From positions 1 through 50,885 of the forward strand of contig JAQVCA010000009.1 of the NCBI GenBank assembly GCA_028690035.1: DNA of 50,885 nt, in the 5' to 3' direction. A program made the translations under genes and the position numbers. Positions 8,300 through 17,382 of the stretch are shown in pieces; the first letter of the stretch is position 1; the number at the start of each line of letters is the position of its first letter. This DNA is from Comamonas sp. (GTDB taxonomy: Bacteria > Pseudomonadota > Gammaproteobacteria > Burkholderiales > Burkholderiaceae_C). Below the pieces are notes generated by a model. It worked only from the letters and a program-made list of their open reading frames with translations, did not search any database and was not told the DNA's origin.

Positions 8300-8333
8300 A
8301 AACAAAAAGGCCGCCGCCTGACAAGCAGGCGGC
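8300..8333 (-). terminator. Terminator-like hairpin inside the P450-ferredoxin operon
   Basis: On the minus strand an 8-bp stem (GCCGCCTG paired with CAGGCGGC, 8313-8333) is followed by TTTTTGTTTT reading leftwards to 8300. It lies between the P450 stop codon (8401) and the ferredoxin start (8276). By structure it is a genuine Rho-independent terminator, so it should lower ferredoxin and reductase transcripts relative to P450, or attenuate them. Confidence 0.8.
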
Positions 8334-8400
8334 AGTACCAAGGTGCGGCGAGCTCAGTCGGCATCGGAGAGCGACACGGACAGCACCCGCCCTTTGATTG

Positions 8401-9576
8401 TCACTGCACGGTCAGCTCTAGCACCAGCGGGCTGCGGAAGGTCGAGGATGGCATCCAGGCCAGCTGATCGGCTGTGCGCGTGTAGTTGGGCACCACTTTG
8501 TGGAACTCGTCGAACGCGATTTTGACCGCCAGGCGGGCAATTGCCGTGCCTAGACAGGCGTGTACACCGCCACCAAAGCCCAGGTGACCGCGTGGCTTGC
8601 GGGTGATGTCGTACACATCGGGGTTGGGGTACTGGCGTTCGTCGCGGTTGCCCGAACCGTAGGCCAAGCAGACAAAGTCGCCGGCCTTCATGGTCTGGCC
8701 GTGCAGCTCTACGTCTTTCATCAGGCGACGGCGGAAGCGCTGTGCCGAGGTGTTGAAGCGCAGGCTTTCCTCGATGGCATCGGGCAGCAGCTCGGGGTTG
8801 GCGACCACAGCCTTGAGGGCGTCGTTGTAAGTGGCCAAGTTGTAGGCAAACATCATCATGAAGCCGCCCAGCGATTCCACACCCGCCATGATCAGCGTGG
8901 TGGTGGTCAGCAGCACTTCGTTGTCGTCCAGACGGTCGCCGTCGATCTCTGCCAGCGCAAAGTTGGAGATCAAGTCGTTGCGCGGCGCGGCACGGCGCAT
9001 GGCGATCACTTTGCTGGCGTACTCTTTCATCCAGTTGAAGGCCGCAATATGCTCTGGGCCCTTGGCGCGGGTACGGGCATCGGATTGCACCATCAGCACG
9101 GCGTTGTCGCGCACGATTTGCTCGTCCACGATGGCCTCTTCGCCCATAGGCAGGCCCAGCGCAGCCATCAACACCTTGACGGTGAACTTGGACGACACTT
9201 CCTTGAAGTCGAACTGCTTGCGGCCCTTGCACTCGGCAAACACTTCCTTGGCAATGGCGCGCATGGGTTCTTCCAAGGCCAGCAGGTTGCGCTTCATGAA
9301 AGCGTGCTGGATCAGGCCGCGCAGACGGTCGTGTTTTGGTGGGTCGGAGCTGCCCAGGGTCGCCCCGGCGCGGCCAGGCAGTTCGGTCATCAGGTTGCCG
9401 CTGGCCGACGAATAGGTCTGCCAGTCTTGGCCAGCTGTCACGATGTCCGAGTAGCGGGACAAGATCCACATCTGGGCGTCTTCGCTCCAGAAGCAGGGGT
9501 ATTCGTCGCGCAGGGTTTTGTAGTACGGGAACGGATCCGCGTCCACTGCCGGCGAATAGGGGTCGAAACGAAACAT
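8401..9576 (-). CDS. Cytochrome P450 monooxygenase (class I)
   Basis: A 391-residue soluble bacterial P450. The heme loop is FGGGVHACLG with Cys341; the K-helix ExxR is Glu270-Arg273; the I-helix reads AGVES at 231-235, with Glu-Ser where most P450s have Asp/Glu-Thr. GGAG lies eight bases before the start. Ferredoxin and reductase genes follow on the same strand. The substrate cannot be read from the sequence; between 4-cresol and protocatechuate genes, O-demethylation or hydroxylation of a small aromatic such as a methoxybenzoate is plausible. It has the same general build as CYP199-type 4-methoxybenzoate demethylases, but I do not claim membership of that family. Confidence 0.93.
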   Translation of the reverse strand: MFRFDPYSPAVDADPFPYYKTLRDEYPCFWSEDAQMWILSRYSDIVTAGQDWQTYSSASGNLMTELPGRAGATLGSSDPPKHDRLRGLIQHAFMKRNLLALEEPMRAIAKEVFAECKGRKQFDFKEVSSKFTVKVLMAALGLPMGEEAIVDEQIVRDNAVLMVQSDARTRAKGPEHIAAFNWMKEYASKVIAMRRAAPRNDLISNFALAEIDGDRLDDNEVLLTTTTLIMAGVESLGGFMMMFAYNLATYNDALKAVVANPELLPDAIEESLRFNTSAQRFRRRLMKDVELHGQTMKAGDFVCLAYGSGNRDERQYPNPDVYDITRKPRGHLGFGGGVHACLGTAIARLAVKIAFDEFHKVVPNYTRTADQLAWMPSSTFRSPLVLELTVQ

Positions 9577-9842
9577 TCAACGTCTCCTCAACGGGTTAGG
9601 GGATAGGTTGAACTTTAGGCGCACGCCACCATAAAGGCACTGTACTTAGCATGGTCAAGAATTGCACTTTTCATGCGAAATGGCACCGCCTGAATGGGTG
9701 TAAACCCTAGGGTTTGTCCTGCGCAGCCCAGGCCCCCTGCGCTGAAAAAAGCACAGGGCTGCCAAACCCGCGTTCAGCAGCCCCGATGGGAAGGTGGCGG
9801 TTGCGTACCGCAAGCGCCAAGTGTTTTTTAACCCGGCAAACC

Positions 9843-10688
9843 TTACACCGTTTCCAGCGCCATCACAGCCGTTGCGGTGTTGGAAATGGGGATGTGGTAG
9901 TTGCTGTGTACCAGACGCGCCCCGGCACCGGCTGTGGTCAGTGCGCCGCGCATGGCCAGCCACATCAGCAGCTCCACGCCCTGGGTGCCGGTTTTTTCCA
10001 CCAGCTCATGGATGCTGAACTGGGTGGCCCATTCGGGGTTGGTTTGCAGGCTTTCGATGAACTGCAGGTCAAAGCGCTTGTTGATGAAGCCAGCGCGCTC
10101 GCCATCGAGCTGGTGCGACAGACCACCCGAGGCGATCACGGCCACCTTTTTGTCGCTGTTCCACGAGGTGATGGCCTCGCCCACGGCCTTGCCCATGGCG
10201 TACACGCGGCTGGGCTTGGGCAGGGGGAACTGCACGGTGTTGATGCACACGGGCACGATGGTCACGGGGCACTCGCCTTCAGGCCAGAACAGTTTGAGCG
10301 GCAGCGTGCAGGCATGATCGACCAGCATTTCCTGGCAGGTCACGATGTCGAACTCTTTTTCGACCATCGTGTTGACAATGTGCCAAGACAGATCCAGCTC
10401 GCCCTTGAATGGTGGCAGTGTGGGAATGCCCCAACCCTCGTCGGCATTGTTGTACTGGGGTGCCGCACCAATGGCGAAGGTGGGCATTTTGTCCAAGAAG
10501 AAGTTCAGGCCGTGGTCGTTGTAGAACATGACCACCACGTCCGGGCGCTTCTCGCCCAGCCATTGGTGGATGGGGGGGAAGCTGTCAAAAAAAGGCTTCC
10601 AGTACGGGTCCTGCTGCAGGCCGAGGTGGATGGCGCGGCCAATGGCCGGAATGTGCGAGGTGCCGAGGCCGCCGATGAGTTGTGCCAT
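9843..10688 (-). CDS. Second LigB-type extradiol dioxygenase, catalytic (beta) subunit
   Basis: A 281-residue class III (LigB) ring-cleavage dioxygenase subunit. The non-heme iron ligands are expected at His12 (TSHIP), the His of YNDHG near 59, and the Glu of GVELLMW near 240; the His of GGLSHQL near 190 is the likely catalytic base. It is clearly related to PmdB at 13.2-14.1 kb but strongly diverged, and is paired with its own small alpha subunit upstream. It would open a catechol-type ring at the 4,5 bond. Substrate candidates are gallate, 3-O-methylgallate or another substituted protocatechuate. It is separated from the pmd operon by a LysR gene and lies downstream of that regulator's divergent promoter. 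Confidence 0.88.
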   Translation of the reverse strand: MAQLIGGLGTSHIPAIGRAIHLGLQQDPYWKPFFDSFPPIHQWLGEKRPDVVVMFYNDHGLNFFLDKMPTFAIGAAPQYNNADEGWGIPTLPPFKGELDLSWHIVNTMVEKEFDIVTCQEMLVDHACTLPLKLFWPEGECPVTIVPVCINTVQFPLPKPSRVYAMGKAVGEAITSWNSDKKVAVIASGGLSHQLDGERAGFINKRFDLQFIESLQTNPEWATQFSIHELVEKTGTQGVELLMWLAMRGALTTAGAGARLVHSNYHIPISNTATAVMALETV

Positions 10689-10712
10689 GGTGTGGGGACT
10701 CCTACTGCTTCT

Positions 10713-11063
10713 TTATTGGTGGTTGGCCGCGACCAGCATGGCCTTGAATTCGTCTTTGGTCATGCCGGTCTGCTGGGCACCGATGTCCTGCATGTCCAGA
10801 TTGAAGATGCCAGCAAATTTGGCCAGGTAATAGGCATTGCCCCCGGCCTCGATCAGCTGCAACACATTGCGTGCGCGAATGGCAGCGGCTTGCTGCTCAT
10901 TCAGGCCGAACTTCTTCATATAGGCCTCTTCGTCGGCCAGGAAGGCCTCGCGGTTGACCTCGTCGTTGAACGAGAAGCACATCTTGTTCAGGGCATAGCC
11001 CTTTTTGGCCTGCTCGCCATCGAACGGTGTGGTGCCGGGAATCTTGGGCAGTGGGGTGGTCAT
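10713..11063 (-). CDS. Second LigA-type extradiol dioxygenase, alpha subunit
   Basis: A 116-residue all-helical LigA-family subunit that caps the active site of the beta subunit encoded 24 bases downstream. Landmarks shared with PmdA are the IPGTTPFDGEQAKKGYALN start (PmdA has VPGTTIFDAEQSRKGYWLN), the GGNAYYLAK core (GGNIYFLAK in PmdA) and the GMTKDEF end. It is about 30 residues shorter than PmdA because it lacks the Gln/Gly-rich tail. The ATG at 11063 is preceded by GGAG; an in-frame ATG four codons earlier overlaps that site. Confidence 0.87.
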   Translation of the reverse strand: MTTPLPKIPGTTPFDGEQAKKGYALNKMCFSFNDEVNREAFLADEEAYMKKFGLNEQQAAAIRARNVLQLIEAGGNAYYLAKFAGIFNLDMQDIGAQQTGMTKDEFKAMLVAANHQ

Positions 11064-11147
11064 GGGGATCTCCAAAATGAAATCGTTGCGGGGCGCAGTA
11101 TTTCCCGTTCATTGCCAAAAATAAACAGATACATCATGATTGGTTTC
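11064..11147. promoter_or_regulatory. Divergent promoter region between the second dioxygenase and its LysR regulator
   Basis: Only 84 bases separate the two start codons, the usual layout for a LysR regulator and its target. I looked for a T-N11-A dyad and saw only weak candidates (TTGCG-GGG-CGCAG near 11086-11098, and two TCATGA blocks near 11134-11151), so the operator is not assigned. Confidence 0.5.
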
Positions 11148-12086
11148 ATGAGTAAACTCGATTGGTCAGACTTGGATGGGCGCCTGCTGCGCCTGCTGGT
11201 GGCGGTGGTGGAAACCGGATCGGTCACGGGCGCGGCCCAGCGGCTGGGGGTAACGCAGTCGGCCGTGAGCCACCTGCTGGACAAATTGCGTGACATCACC
11301 GCCGACCCGCTGTTTGTCAAATCGGGCCGGGGCATTGTGGCCACGGCGCGTGCCGAGCTGCTGGCCGCGCAGGCGCGTGAGCTGATCGATCAGCTGGAGC
11401 GCTTTGCCCGCGCCGGGGAGTTTGCCCCCGCGCGCTGGCAAACCACCTTCACGATTGCCGCCAACGACTTTCAGCGCGATGTGCTGCTGCCGCCGCTGGT
11501 GGCGCGCCTGCATGCACAGGCACCGGGGGTGGCGCTGCGCATCATCCCCTCGGATGTGCCCAGTCTGGAGCTGCTGCGCGACGAGCACTGCCAGCTGGTC
11601 ATCAGCCCGCGCCCGCCCGATGGCAGCGACATCCTGCAAAAACGCCTGTTCGAGACGCGCTACCGCGTGTTCTACGACCCGGTGGTGCGCGCTGCACCGC
11701 GCGATCTGGCCGATTACCTCGCCGCGCGCCATGTCACCGTGGTGTACGAGCCGCGCCGGGCGCTGGATTTGGACCAATGGCTGGCGGCGCGCGGCGTGCG
11801 GCGGCATTTTGCCGTCATGGTGCCGGGCTTTGCCGGGCTGCCCGCCTTTGTGCATGGCAGCGACATGCTGGCCACGGCGCCCGGCTTGCTGCAGCTGCAC
11901 GCCCTGCGCGGACTGGCCAGTGCCGAGCCGCCCATGCCTTGCCCGTCGATGGGTATGTACATGGTCTGGCATGTGCGCCACCAGCACGACGCTGCGCACC
12001 GCTGGCTGCGCGAGCAGCTGGAGGCGGTGGTCGAGCCGGTGCTGTCGGCGGCACCGCACATCCACACGCCCGGCCCGGGCACCTGA
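11148..12086 (+). CDS. LysR-family transcriptional regulator
   Basis: A 312-residue LysR-type regulator with an N-terminal winged helix (TGSVTGAAQRLGVTQSAVSHLLDKLR, about residues 22-47) and a C-terminal periplasmic-binding-protein-like effector domain. ATG at 11148 is taken; an in-frame ATG four codons earlier is possible. It is divergent from the second dioxygenase pair and convergent with the end of the pmd operon, so it most likely controls the former and may also act on pmd. The effector domain has the length typical of aromatic-responsive members; its ligand is unknown. Confidence 0.9.
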   Translation: MSKLDWSDLDGRLLRLLVAVVETGSVTGAAQRLGVTQSAVSHLLDKLRDITADPLFVKSGRGIVATARAELLAAQARELIDQLERFARAGEFAPARWQTTFTIAANDFQRDVLLPPLVARLHAQAPGVALRIIPSDVPSLELLRDEHCQLVISPRPPDGSDILQKRLFETRYRVFYDPVVRAAPRDLADYLAARHVTVVYEPRRALDLDQWLAARGVRRHFAVMVPGFAGLPAFVHGSDMLATAPGLLQLHALRGLASAEPPMPCPSMGMYMVWHVRHQHDAAHRWLREQLEAVVEPVLSAAPHIHTPGPGT

Positions 12087-12144
12087 CCGCGCCACCGCCC
12101 ATACCACCGCATAAAGCGATGCCACGCCATACCAGAAACGACAA

Positions 12145-12169
12145 CGGCTCCCGCCGTGAGGGGGAGCCG
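12145..12169. terminator. Hairpin between convergent lysR and pmdC
   Basis: CGGCTCCC at 12145-12152 pairs with GGGAGCCG at 12162-12169 across a nine-base loop in the gap between two convergent genes. There is no clean T run; on the minus strand a GTTGTCGTTT stretch follows. It is a modest terminator candidate for pmdC. Confidence 0.45.
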
Positions 12170-12210
12170 CTCGGTCTGGGTCGCTCGGGCCCAGAGAGGC
12201 AAACGCCGGA

Positions 12211-13164
12211 TCAGCCTGCGTTGAGCTGCTGCTCCAGATCGTGCAGCACGCGGTAGCAATCCAGCACCTGGTGCACGCTGGAGTTGGGCTCGCGGCCCTC
12301 GCGGATCGCAGCGAAGAACTCGCGGTCTTGCAGCTCAATGCCGTTCATGGACACGTCCACCTTGGACACGTCGATCTTCTCTTCCTTACCATTGACCAGA
12401 TCATCGTAGCGGGCAATGTAGGTGCCGGTGTCGCCGATGTAGCGGAAGAACGTGCCCAGCGGGCCATCGTTGTTGAACGACAGGCTCAAGGTGCAGATCG
12501 CGCCATTGGCGGCCTTGAGCTGGATGCTCATGTCCATGGCGATGCCCAGGGTGGGGTGGATCGGGCCCTGGATGGCGTTGGCCTTCACGATGGGGCTGCC
12601 AGCCTGGTAGGCAAACAGGTCCACGGTGTGGGCCGCGTGGTGCCACAGCAGGTGGTCGGTCCAGCTGCGTGCTTGGCCCAGCGCATTCATGTTGGTGCGG
12701 CGGAAGAAGTAGGTTTGCACATCCATTTGCTGGATGTTGAACTCACCGGCCTGAATCTTCTTGTGCACCCACTGGTGGCTGGGGTTGAAGCGGCGGGTAT
12801 GGCCCACCATGGCCACCTTGCCGGTTTCTTTTTGCAGGGCGGCCACTTCTTGGCCGTCCTTGTAGATGTCGCACAGCGGGATTTCCACCTGCACGTGTTT
12901 GCCGGCCTTCAGGCAGGCAATCGATTGGCTGGCGTGCATCTGGGTGGGCGTACACAGAATGACGGCATCCAGCTCAGCAATGGCCAGAGATTCGTTCAGG
13001 TCGGTGGTGACGTGCTTGATGCCGTACTTGTCGGCCACTTCCTGCGTTTTGGCCAGATCGCGGCCAATGACGGAGATCACTTCCACATCGGGAATGTTCT
13101 TGATGCCGTCCAGGTGTTTGATGCCAAAGGCACCAGCGCCAGCGAGAGCGACTTTAATGGTCAT
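12211..13164 (-). CDS. pmdC: 4-carboxy-2-hydroxymuconate-6-semialdehyde dehydrogenase
   Basis: A 317-residue Gfo/Idh/MocA-type dehydrogenase that oxidises the protocatechuate ring-cleavage product (as its cyclic hemiacetal) to 2-pyrone-4,6-dicarboxylate with NAD(P). The Rossmann motif is VALAGAGAFGIKHL near 4-17; EIPLC near 93-97 and the HTRRFNPSHQW stretch follow the LigC/PmdC pattern. AGGAG is 8-9 bases before the ATG at 13164. It is the last gene of the pmd operon, 44 bases after pmdB. Confidence 0.93.
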   Translation of the reverse strand: MTIKVALAGAGAFGIKHLDGIKNIPDVEVISVIGRDLAKTQEVADKYGIKHVTTDLNESLAIAELDAVILCTPTQMHASQSIACLKAGKHVQVEIPLCDIYKDGQEVAALQKETGKVAMVGHTRRFNPSHQWVHKKIQAGEFNIQQMDVQTYFFRRTNMNALGQARSWTDHLLWHHAAHTVDLFAYQAGSPIVKANAIQGPIHPTLGIAMDMSIQLKAANGAICTLSLSFNNDGPLGTFFRYIGDTGTYIARYDDLVNGKEEKIDVSKVDVSMNGIELQDREFFAAIREGREPNSSVHQVLDCYRVLHDLEQQLNAG

Positions 13165-13208
13165 GGAGAGACTCCTTGAGTGGGGTGTTGAACGCAACCG
13201 GCGGGCCT

Positions 13209-14515
<1,307 letters not shown>

Positions 14516-14519
14516 GGGG

Positions 14520-15458
14520 TCAGCCTTTCACTTCTTCTGGCCAGTACAGGCGCATCGGGTTGTCCACCAGCAGCTTGCGTTGCAGCTCTGCCGTGGGCGC
14601 GATGTGCGGGATGAAGTCCACCAGCAGGCCGTCGTCGGGCATGTGGTCCTTCAGGTTGGGGTGCGGCCAGTCGGTGCCCCACAGCACGCGGTCGGGGAAC
14701 TCCTCCACCACGCGGCGCGCAAACGGCACCACGTCTTGGTAGGCATTCTGTTCGCCGTCCAGCGCCTTGGGGCCGGTGACGGACAGGCGCTCGGGGCAGG
14801 AGACTTTGCTCCACACGTTCTGGTGCTCGCGCATGAACTTCAGGAACAGGGCAAATTCTGCGCTGTCCACGCCTTTGCTCACATCGGGGCGGCCCATGTG
14901 GTCGACCACCACGGTGGTGGGCAGGGCGGTGAAGAAGTCCCACAGCTCAGGCAGATCGACGGCTTCAAAGTAGATGACGACGTGCCAGCCCAGCTTGGCG
15001 ATGCGGCCTGCGATTTCCATCAGCTCGTCTTTGGGCGTGAAGTCCACCAGACGCTTGACGAAGTTAAAGCGCACACCGCGCACACCGGCGTCGTGCAGCG
15101 CTTGCAGCTCTTCATCGGTGACGCTGCGCTTGACGGTGGCCACGCCGCGTGCCTTACCGCCCGAGGACAGGCAGGCATCGACCATGGCGCGGTTGTCGGC
15201 GCCGTGGCAGGTGGCCTGCACGATCACGTTGCGGGCAAAGCCCAGGTGGTCGCGCAGGGCGTACAGCTCGTGCTTGCTCGCGTCGCAGGGGGTGTACTTG
15301 CGCTCCGGGGCGTAGGGGAATTGCGCGCCAGGGCCAAAGACGTGGCAATGCGCGTCCACGGCACCTGCGGGCAGCTGGAACTTGGGCTTGGCCGGGCCGG
15401 TGTACCAGTCCAGCCAGCCCGCGGTTTTGGTGAAGTCACCGGTAGTGGGTTTGCTCAT
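14520..15458 (-). CDS. pmdD: 2-pyrone-4,6-dicarboxylate hydrolase
   Basis: A 312-residue amidohydrolase-superfamily enzyme (LigI type) that hydrolyses 2-pyrone-4,6-dicarboxylate to 4-oxalomesaconate. The early DAHCHVFGP near 35-43 supplies the conserved HxH-type pair, and GTDWPHPN near 267-274 gives the late catalytic Asp. In Sphingobium the LigI homologue works without a bound metal; whether this one does cannot be seen. It lies in the middle of the operon with short gaps either side. Confidence 0.93.
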   Translation of the reverse strand: MSKPTTGDFTKTAGWLDWYTGPAKPKFQLPAGAVDAHCHVFGPGAQFPYAPERKYTPCDASKHELYALRDHLGFARNVIVQATCHGADNRAMVDACLSSGGKARGVATVKRSVTDEELQALHDAGVRGVRFNFVKRLVDFTPKDELMEIAGRIAKLGWHVVIYFEAVDLPELWDFFTALPTTVVVDHMGRPDVSKGVDSAEFALFLKFMREHQNVWSKVSCPERLSVTGPKALDGEQNAYQDVVPFARRVVEEFPDRVLWGTDWPHPNLKDHMPDDGLLVDFIPHIAPTAELQRKLLVDNPMRLYWPEEVKG

Positions 15459-15478
15459 GGTCTTGCTCCTGGGCTGGC

Positions 15479-16162
15479 TTAGTCGATGTACTTCAGGCCA
15501 GCAGCGGCCAGCGGCTCGCGCATCTTGTACATGTCCAGGCCCAGCACACCCGAAGCCAGCTTGTCGCGCTTTTCGCCTTCAAAGCTCTCGCGTTTTTGTG
15601 CGGCAGCCAGCGTTTCCACGGCACGCGCAGCGGGCACGCAGACCACGCCATCGTCGTCGGCAACGATCACGTCGCCGGGGGTCACCAGCATGCCAGCGCA
15701 CACCACGGGGATGTTCACCGAGCCCAAGGTGGCCTTGATGGTGCCCTTGGAGGAGATGGCTTTGCTCCACACGGGGAAGTCCATTTCCTTGAGGGTTTTG
15801 ACGTCGCGCACACCGGCGTCGATCACCAAAGCACGGGCACCACGGGCCTGGAAGCTAGTGGCCAGCAGGTCGCCAAAGTAGCCATCGGTGCACTCGGCGG
15901 TGATGGCGGCCACGACGATGTCGCCGGGCTGAATTTGCTCGGCCACGACGTGCATCATCCAGTTGTCGCCGGGGTGCAGCAGCACGGTGACGGCGGTGCC
16001 CGAGACTTGCTTGCCCGGGAAAATGGGGCGCATATAGGGCTTGAGCAGACCGACGCGGCCCATGGCTTCGTGCACGGTGGCCGAGCCCAGCGCGGCCAGG
16101 CCGTCGGCAGCTGCGCGGTCGGCGCGTTGGATGTTGCGGTACACCACTCCGAGTTCGTACAT
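15479..16162 (-). CDS. pmdF: 4-carboxy-4-hydroxy-2-oxoadipate aldolase / oxaloacetate decarboxylase
   Basis: A 227-residue class II aldolase of the HMG/CHA (RraA-like) fold. It splits 4-carboxy-4-hydroxy-2-oxoadipate into pyruvate and oxaloacetate, the last pathway step, and members of this family also decarboxylate oxaloacetate. [16 protein letters not shown] near 96-111 and [18 protein letters not shown] near 117-134 are the metal- and substrate-binding segments. Start at 16162 is favoured by AAGGAAA upstream. A copy of the dispersed repeat lies between it and pmdE. Confidence 0.93.
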   Translation of the reverse strand: MYELGVVYRNIQRADRAAADGLAALGSATVHEAMGRVGLLKPYMRPIFPGKQVSGTAVTVLLHPGDNWMMHVVAEQIQPGDIVVAAITAECTDGYFGDLLATSFQARGARALVIDAGVRDVKTLKEMDFPVWSKAISSKGTIKATLGSVNIPVVCAGMLVTPGDVIVADDDGVVCVPAARAVETLAAAQKRESFEGEKRDKLASGVLGLDMYKMREPLAAAGLKYID

Positions 16163-16192
16163 GGTTGGTTTCCTTTGGGTTGAATGCAATCA

Positions 16193-16280
16193 ATAGAGGA
16201 GCTGGCGCCGCTTGCCAGTCAAGGCTTTCAGTATGAAAACACTCTGAAATGACTACAGGTAAGCGGTGCCAGCTATGGTT
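16193..16280. repeat. Dispersed inverted-repeat element, diverged copy inside the pmd operon
   Basis: The left arm (AGCTGGCGCCGCTTGCC at about 16201-16217) is nearly complementary to the right arm (GGTAAGCGGTGCCAGCT at about 16259-16275), with CTTTCAG and CTGAAA inner blocks near 16226 and 16245. This matches the outer/inner layout of the copies at 6589 and 39766, but the central stem has decayed and has no T tract. It occupies the 163-base pmdE-pmdF gap, the largest gap inside the operon. Confidence 0.6.
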
Positions 16281-16325
16281 TTTGGTGGCCTATGGGCGCT
16301 GGTAGGCGCTATCGGCGGGAAAGGC

Positions 16326-17360
16326 TTACAGGCCCTTGGCCTTCAGGGCCTTGTCCAGACGCGTGAACACGCGGCGGGCGTTGCCTTCGTACACCATGTG
16401 CTTTTCTTCCGCCGTCAGGTTCTGCGTGGCTTCGATGTAGCGCTTGGTGTCGTCGTAGTAGTGGCCGGTTTGCGGGTCAATGCCGCGCACGGCGCCGATC
16501 ATTTCGCTGGCGAACAGGATGTTCTTGGTGGGGATCACTTCGGTCAGCAGGTTGATACCGGGCTGGTGGTACACGCAGGTGTCGAAGTAGATGTTGTTGA
16601 GCAGGTGCTCTTCGAGCAGGGGCTTTTTCATCTCTTGCGCCAGACCACGGAAACGGCCCCAGTGGTAAGGCACGGCACCGCCGCCGTGGGGGATCAGGAA
16701 CTTCAGCGTGGGAAAGTCCTTGAACAGATCGCTGGTCAGGCATTGCATGAAGGCGGTGGTGTCCGCATTCAGGTAGTGCGAGCCGGTGGTGTGGAAGCAG
16801 CTGTTGCAGCTGGTGGAGACGTGGATCATCGCGGGGATGTCGTACTCCACCATCTTTTCGTAGATGGGGTACCAGCTCTTGTCCGACAGCGGAGGCGCTG
16901 TCCAGTGGCCGCCCGAAGGATCGGGGTTCAGGTTGATACCGACGTTGCCGTACTGCTCCACGCACTTGACCAGCTCAGGAATGCAGGTGGCAGGGTCCAC
17001 GCCGGGCGACTGGGGCAGCATGGCGGCGGGGATGAAGTGGTCGGGGAACAGTTGGCTGACGCGGTAGCACAGCTCGTTGCAGATCGCCGCCCAGGTGCTG
17101 GAGGTCTGGAAATCACCGATGTGGTGCGCCATGAACGAAGCGCGGGGGCTGAAGATGGTCAAGTCCGAGCCGCGCTCTTTCATCAGGCGCAGCTGGTTGG
17201 TTTCGATGGTTTCGCGGATCTCGTCGTCGCTGATTTTCAGATCCGAGGCTTTGGGCGCCTGGCTGGGGTCTTTCAGTGCCGCAATCTGCAGATCGCGCCA
17301 AGCGCCCAGCGCCGCAGGGGCCGTGGTGTAGTGGCCGTGGACATCAATAATCATAGTCAT
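16326..17360 (-). CDS. pmdE: 4-oxalomesaconate hydratase
   Basis: A 344-residue amidohydrolase-family enzyme of the LigJ type that hydrates 4-oxalomesaconate to 4-carboxy-4-hydroxy-2-oxoadipate. Metal-site landmarks are DVHGHYT near 6-12, MIHVSTSCN near 175-183, IPHGGGAVPYHWGRF near 225-239 and the later FASEMIGAVRG near 288-298. It starts 22 bases after pmdK and precedes pmdF across a repeat-filled gap. Confidence 0.92.
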   Translation of the reverse strand: MTMIIDVHGHYTTAPAALGAWRDLQIAALKDPSQAPKASDLKISDDEIRETIETNQLRLMKERGSDLTIFSPRASFMAHHIGDFQTSSTWAAICNELCYRVSQLFPDHFIPAAMLPQSPGVDPATCIPELVKCVEQYGNVGINLNPDPSGGHWTAPPLSDKSWYPIYEKMVEYDIPAMIHVSTSCNSCFHTTGSHYLNADTTAFMQCLTSDLFKDFPTLKFLIPHGGGAVPYHWGRFRGLAQEMKKPLLEEHLLNNIYFDTCVYHQPGINLLTEVIPTKNILFASEMIGAVRGIDPQTGHYYDDTKRYIEATQNLTAEEKHMVYEGNARRVFTRLDKALKAKGL

Positions 17361-17382
17361 GGGTCAACCCTTTCAAAAAGCT

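Noticed and set aside
8401-9576. Naming the P450 as a CYP199 4-methoxybenzoate demethylase
   Set aside because: General layout is similar, but the I-helix and other segments differ and family assignment needs percent identity, which I cannot compute reliably here.
9577-9842. Minus-strand small open frame (about 100 codons) in the gap between the P450 and the second dioxygenase
   Set aside because: It overlaps the dioxygenase gene end, has no ribosome site, and its composition is not protein-like; the gap is best read as the P450 promoter region plus the dioxygenase 3' end.
9714-11147. Upstream extension of the LysR gene frame across the second dioxygenase genes
   Set aside because: The frame happens to stay open, but the LysR fold begins at MSKLDW (11148) and the extension runs antisense to the convincing LigAB-type pair.
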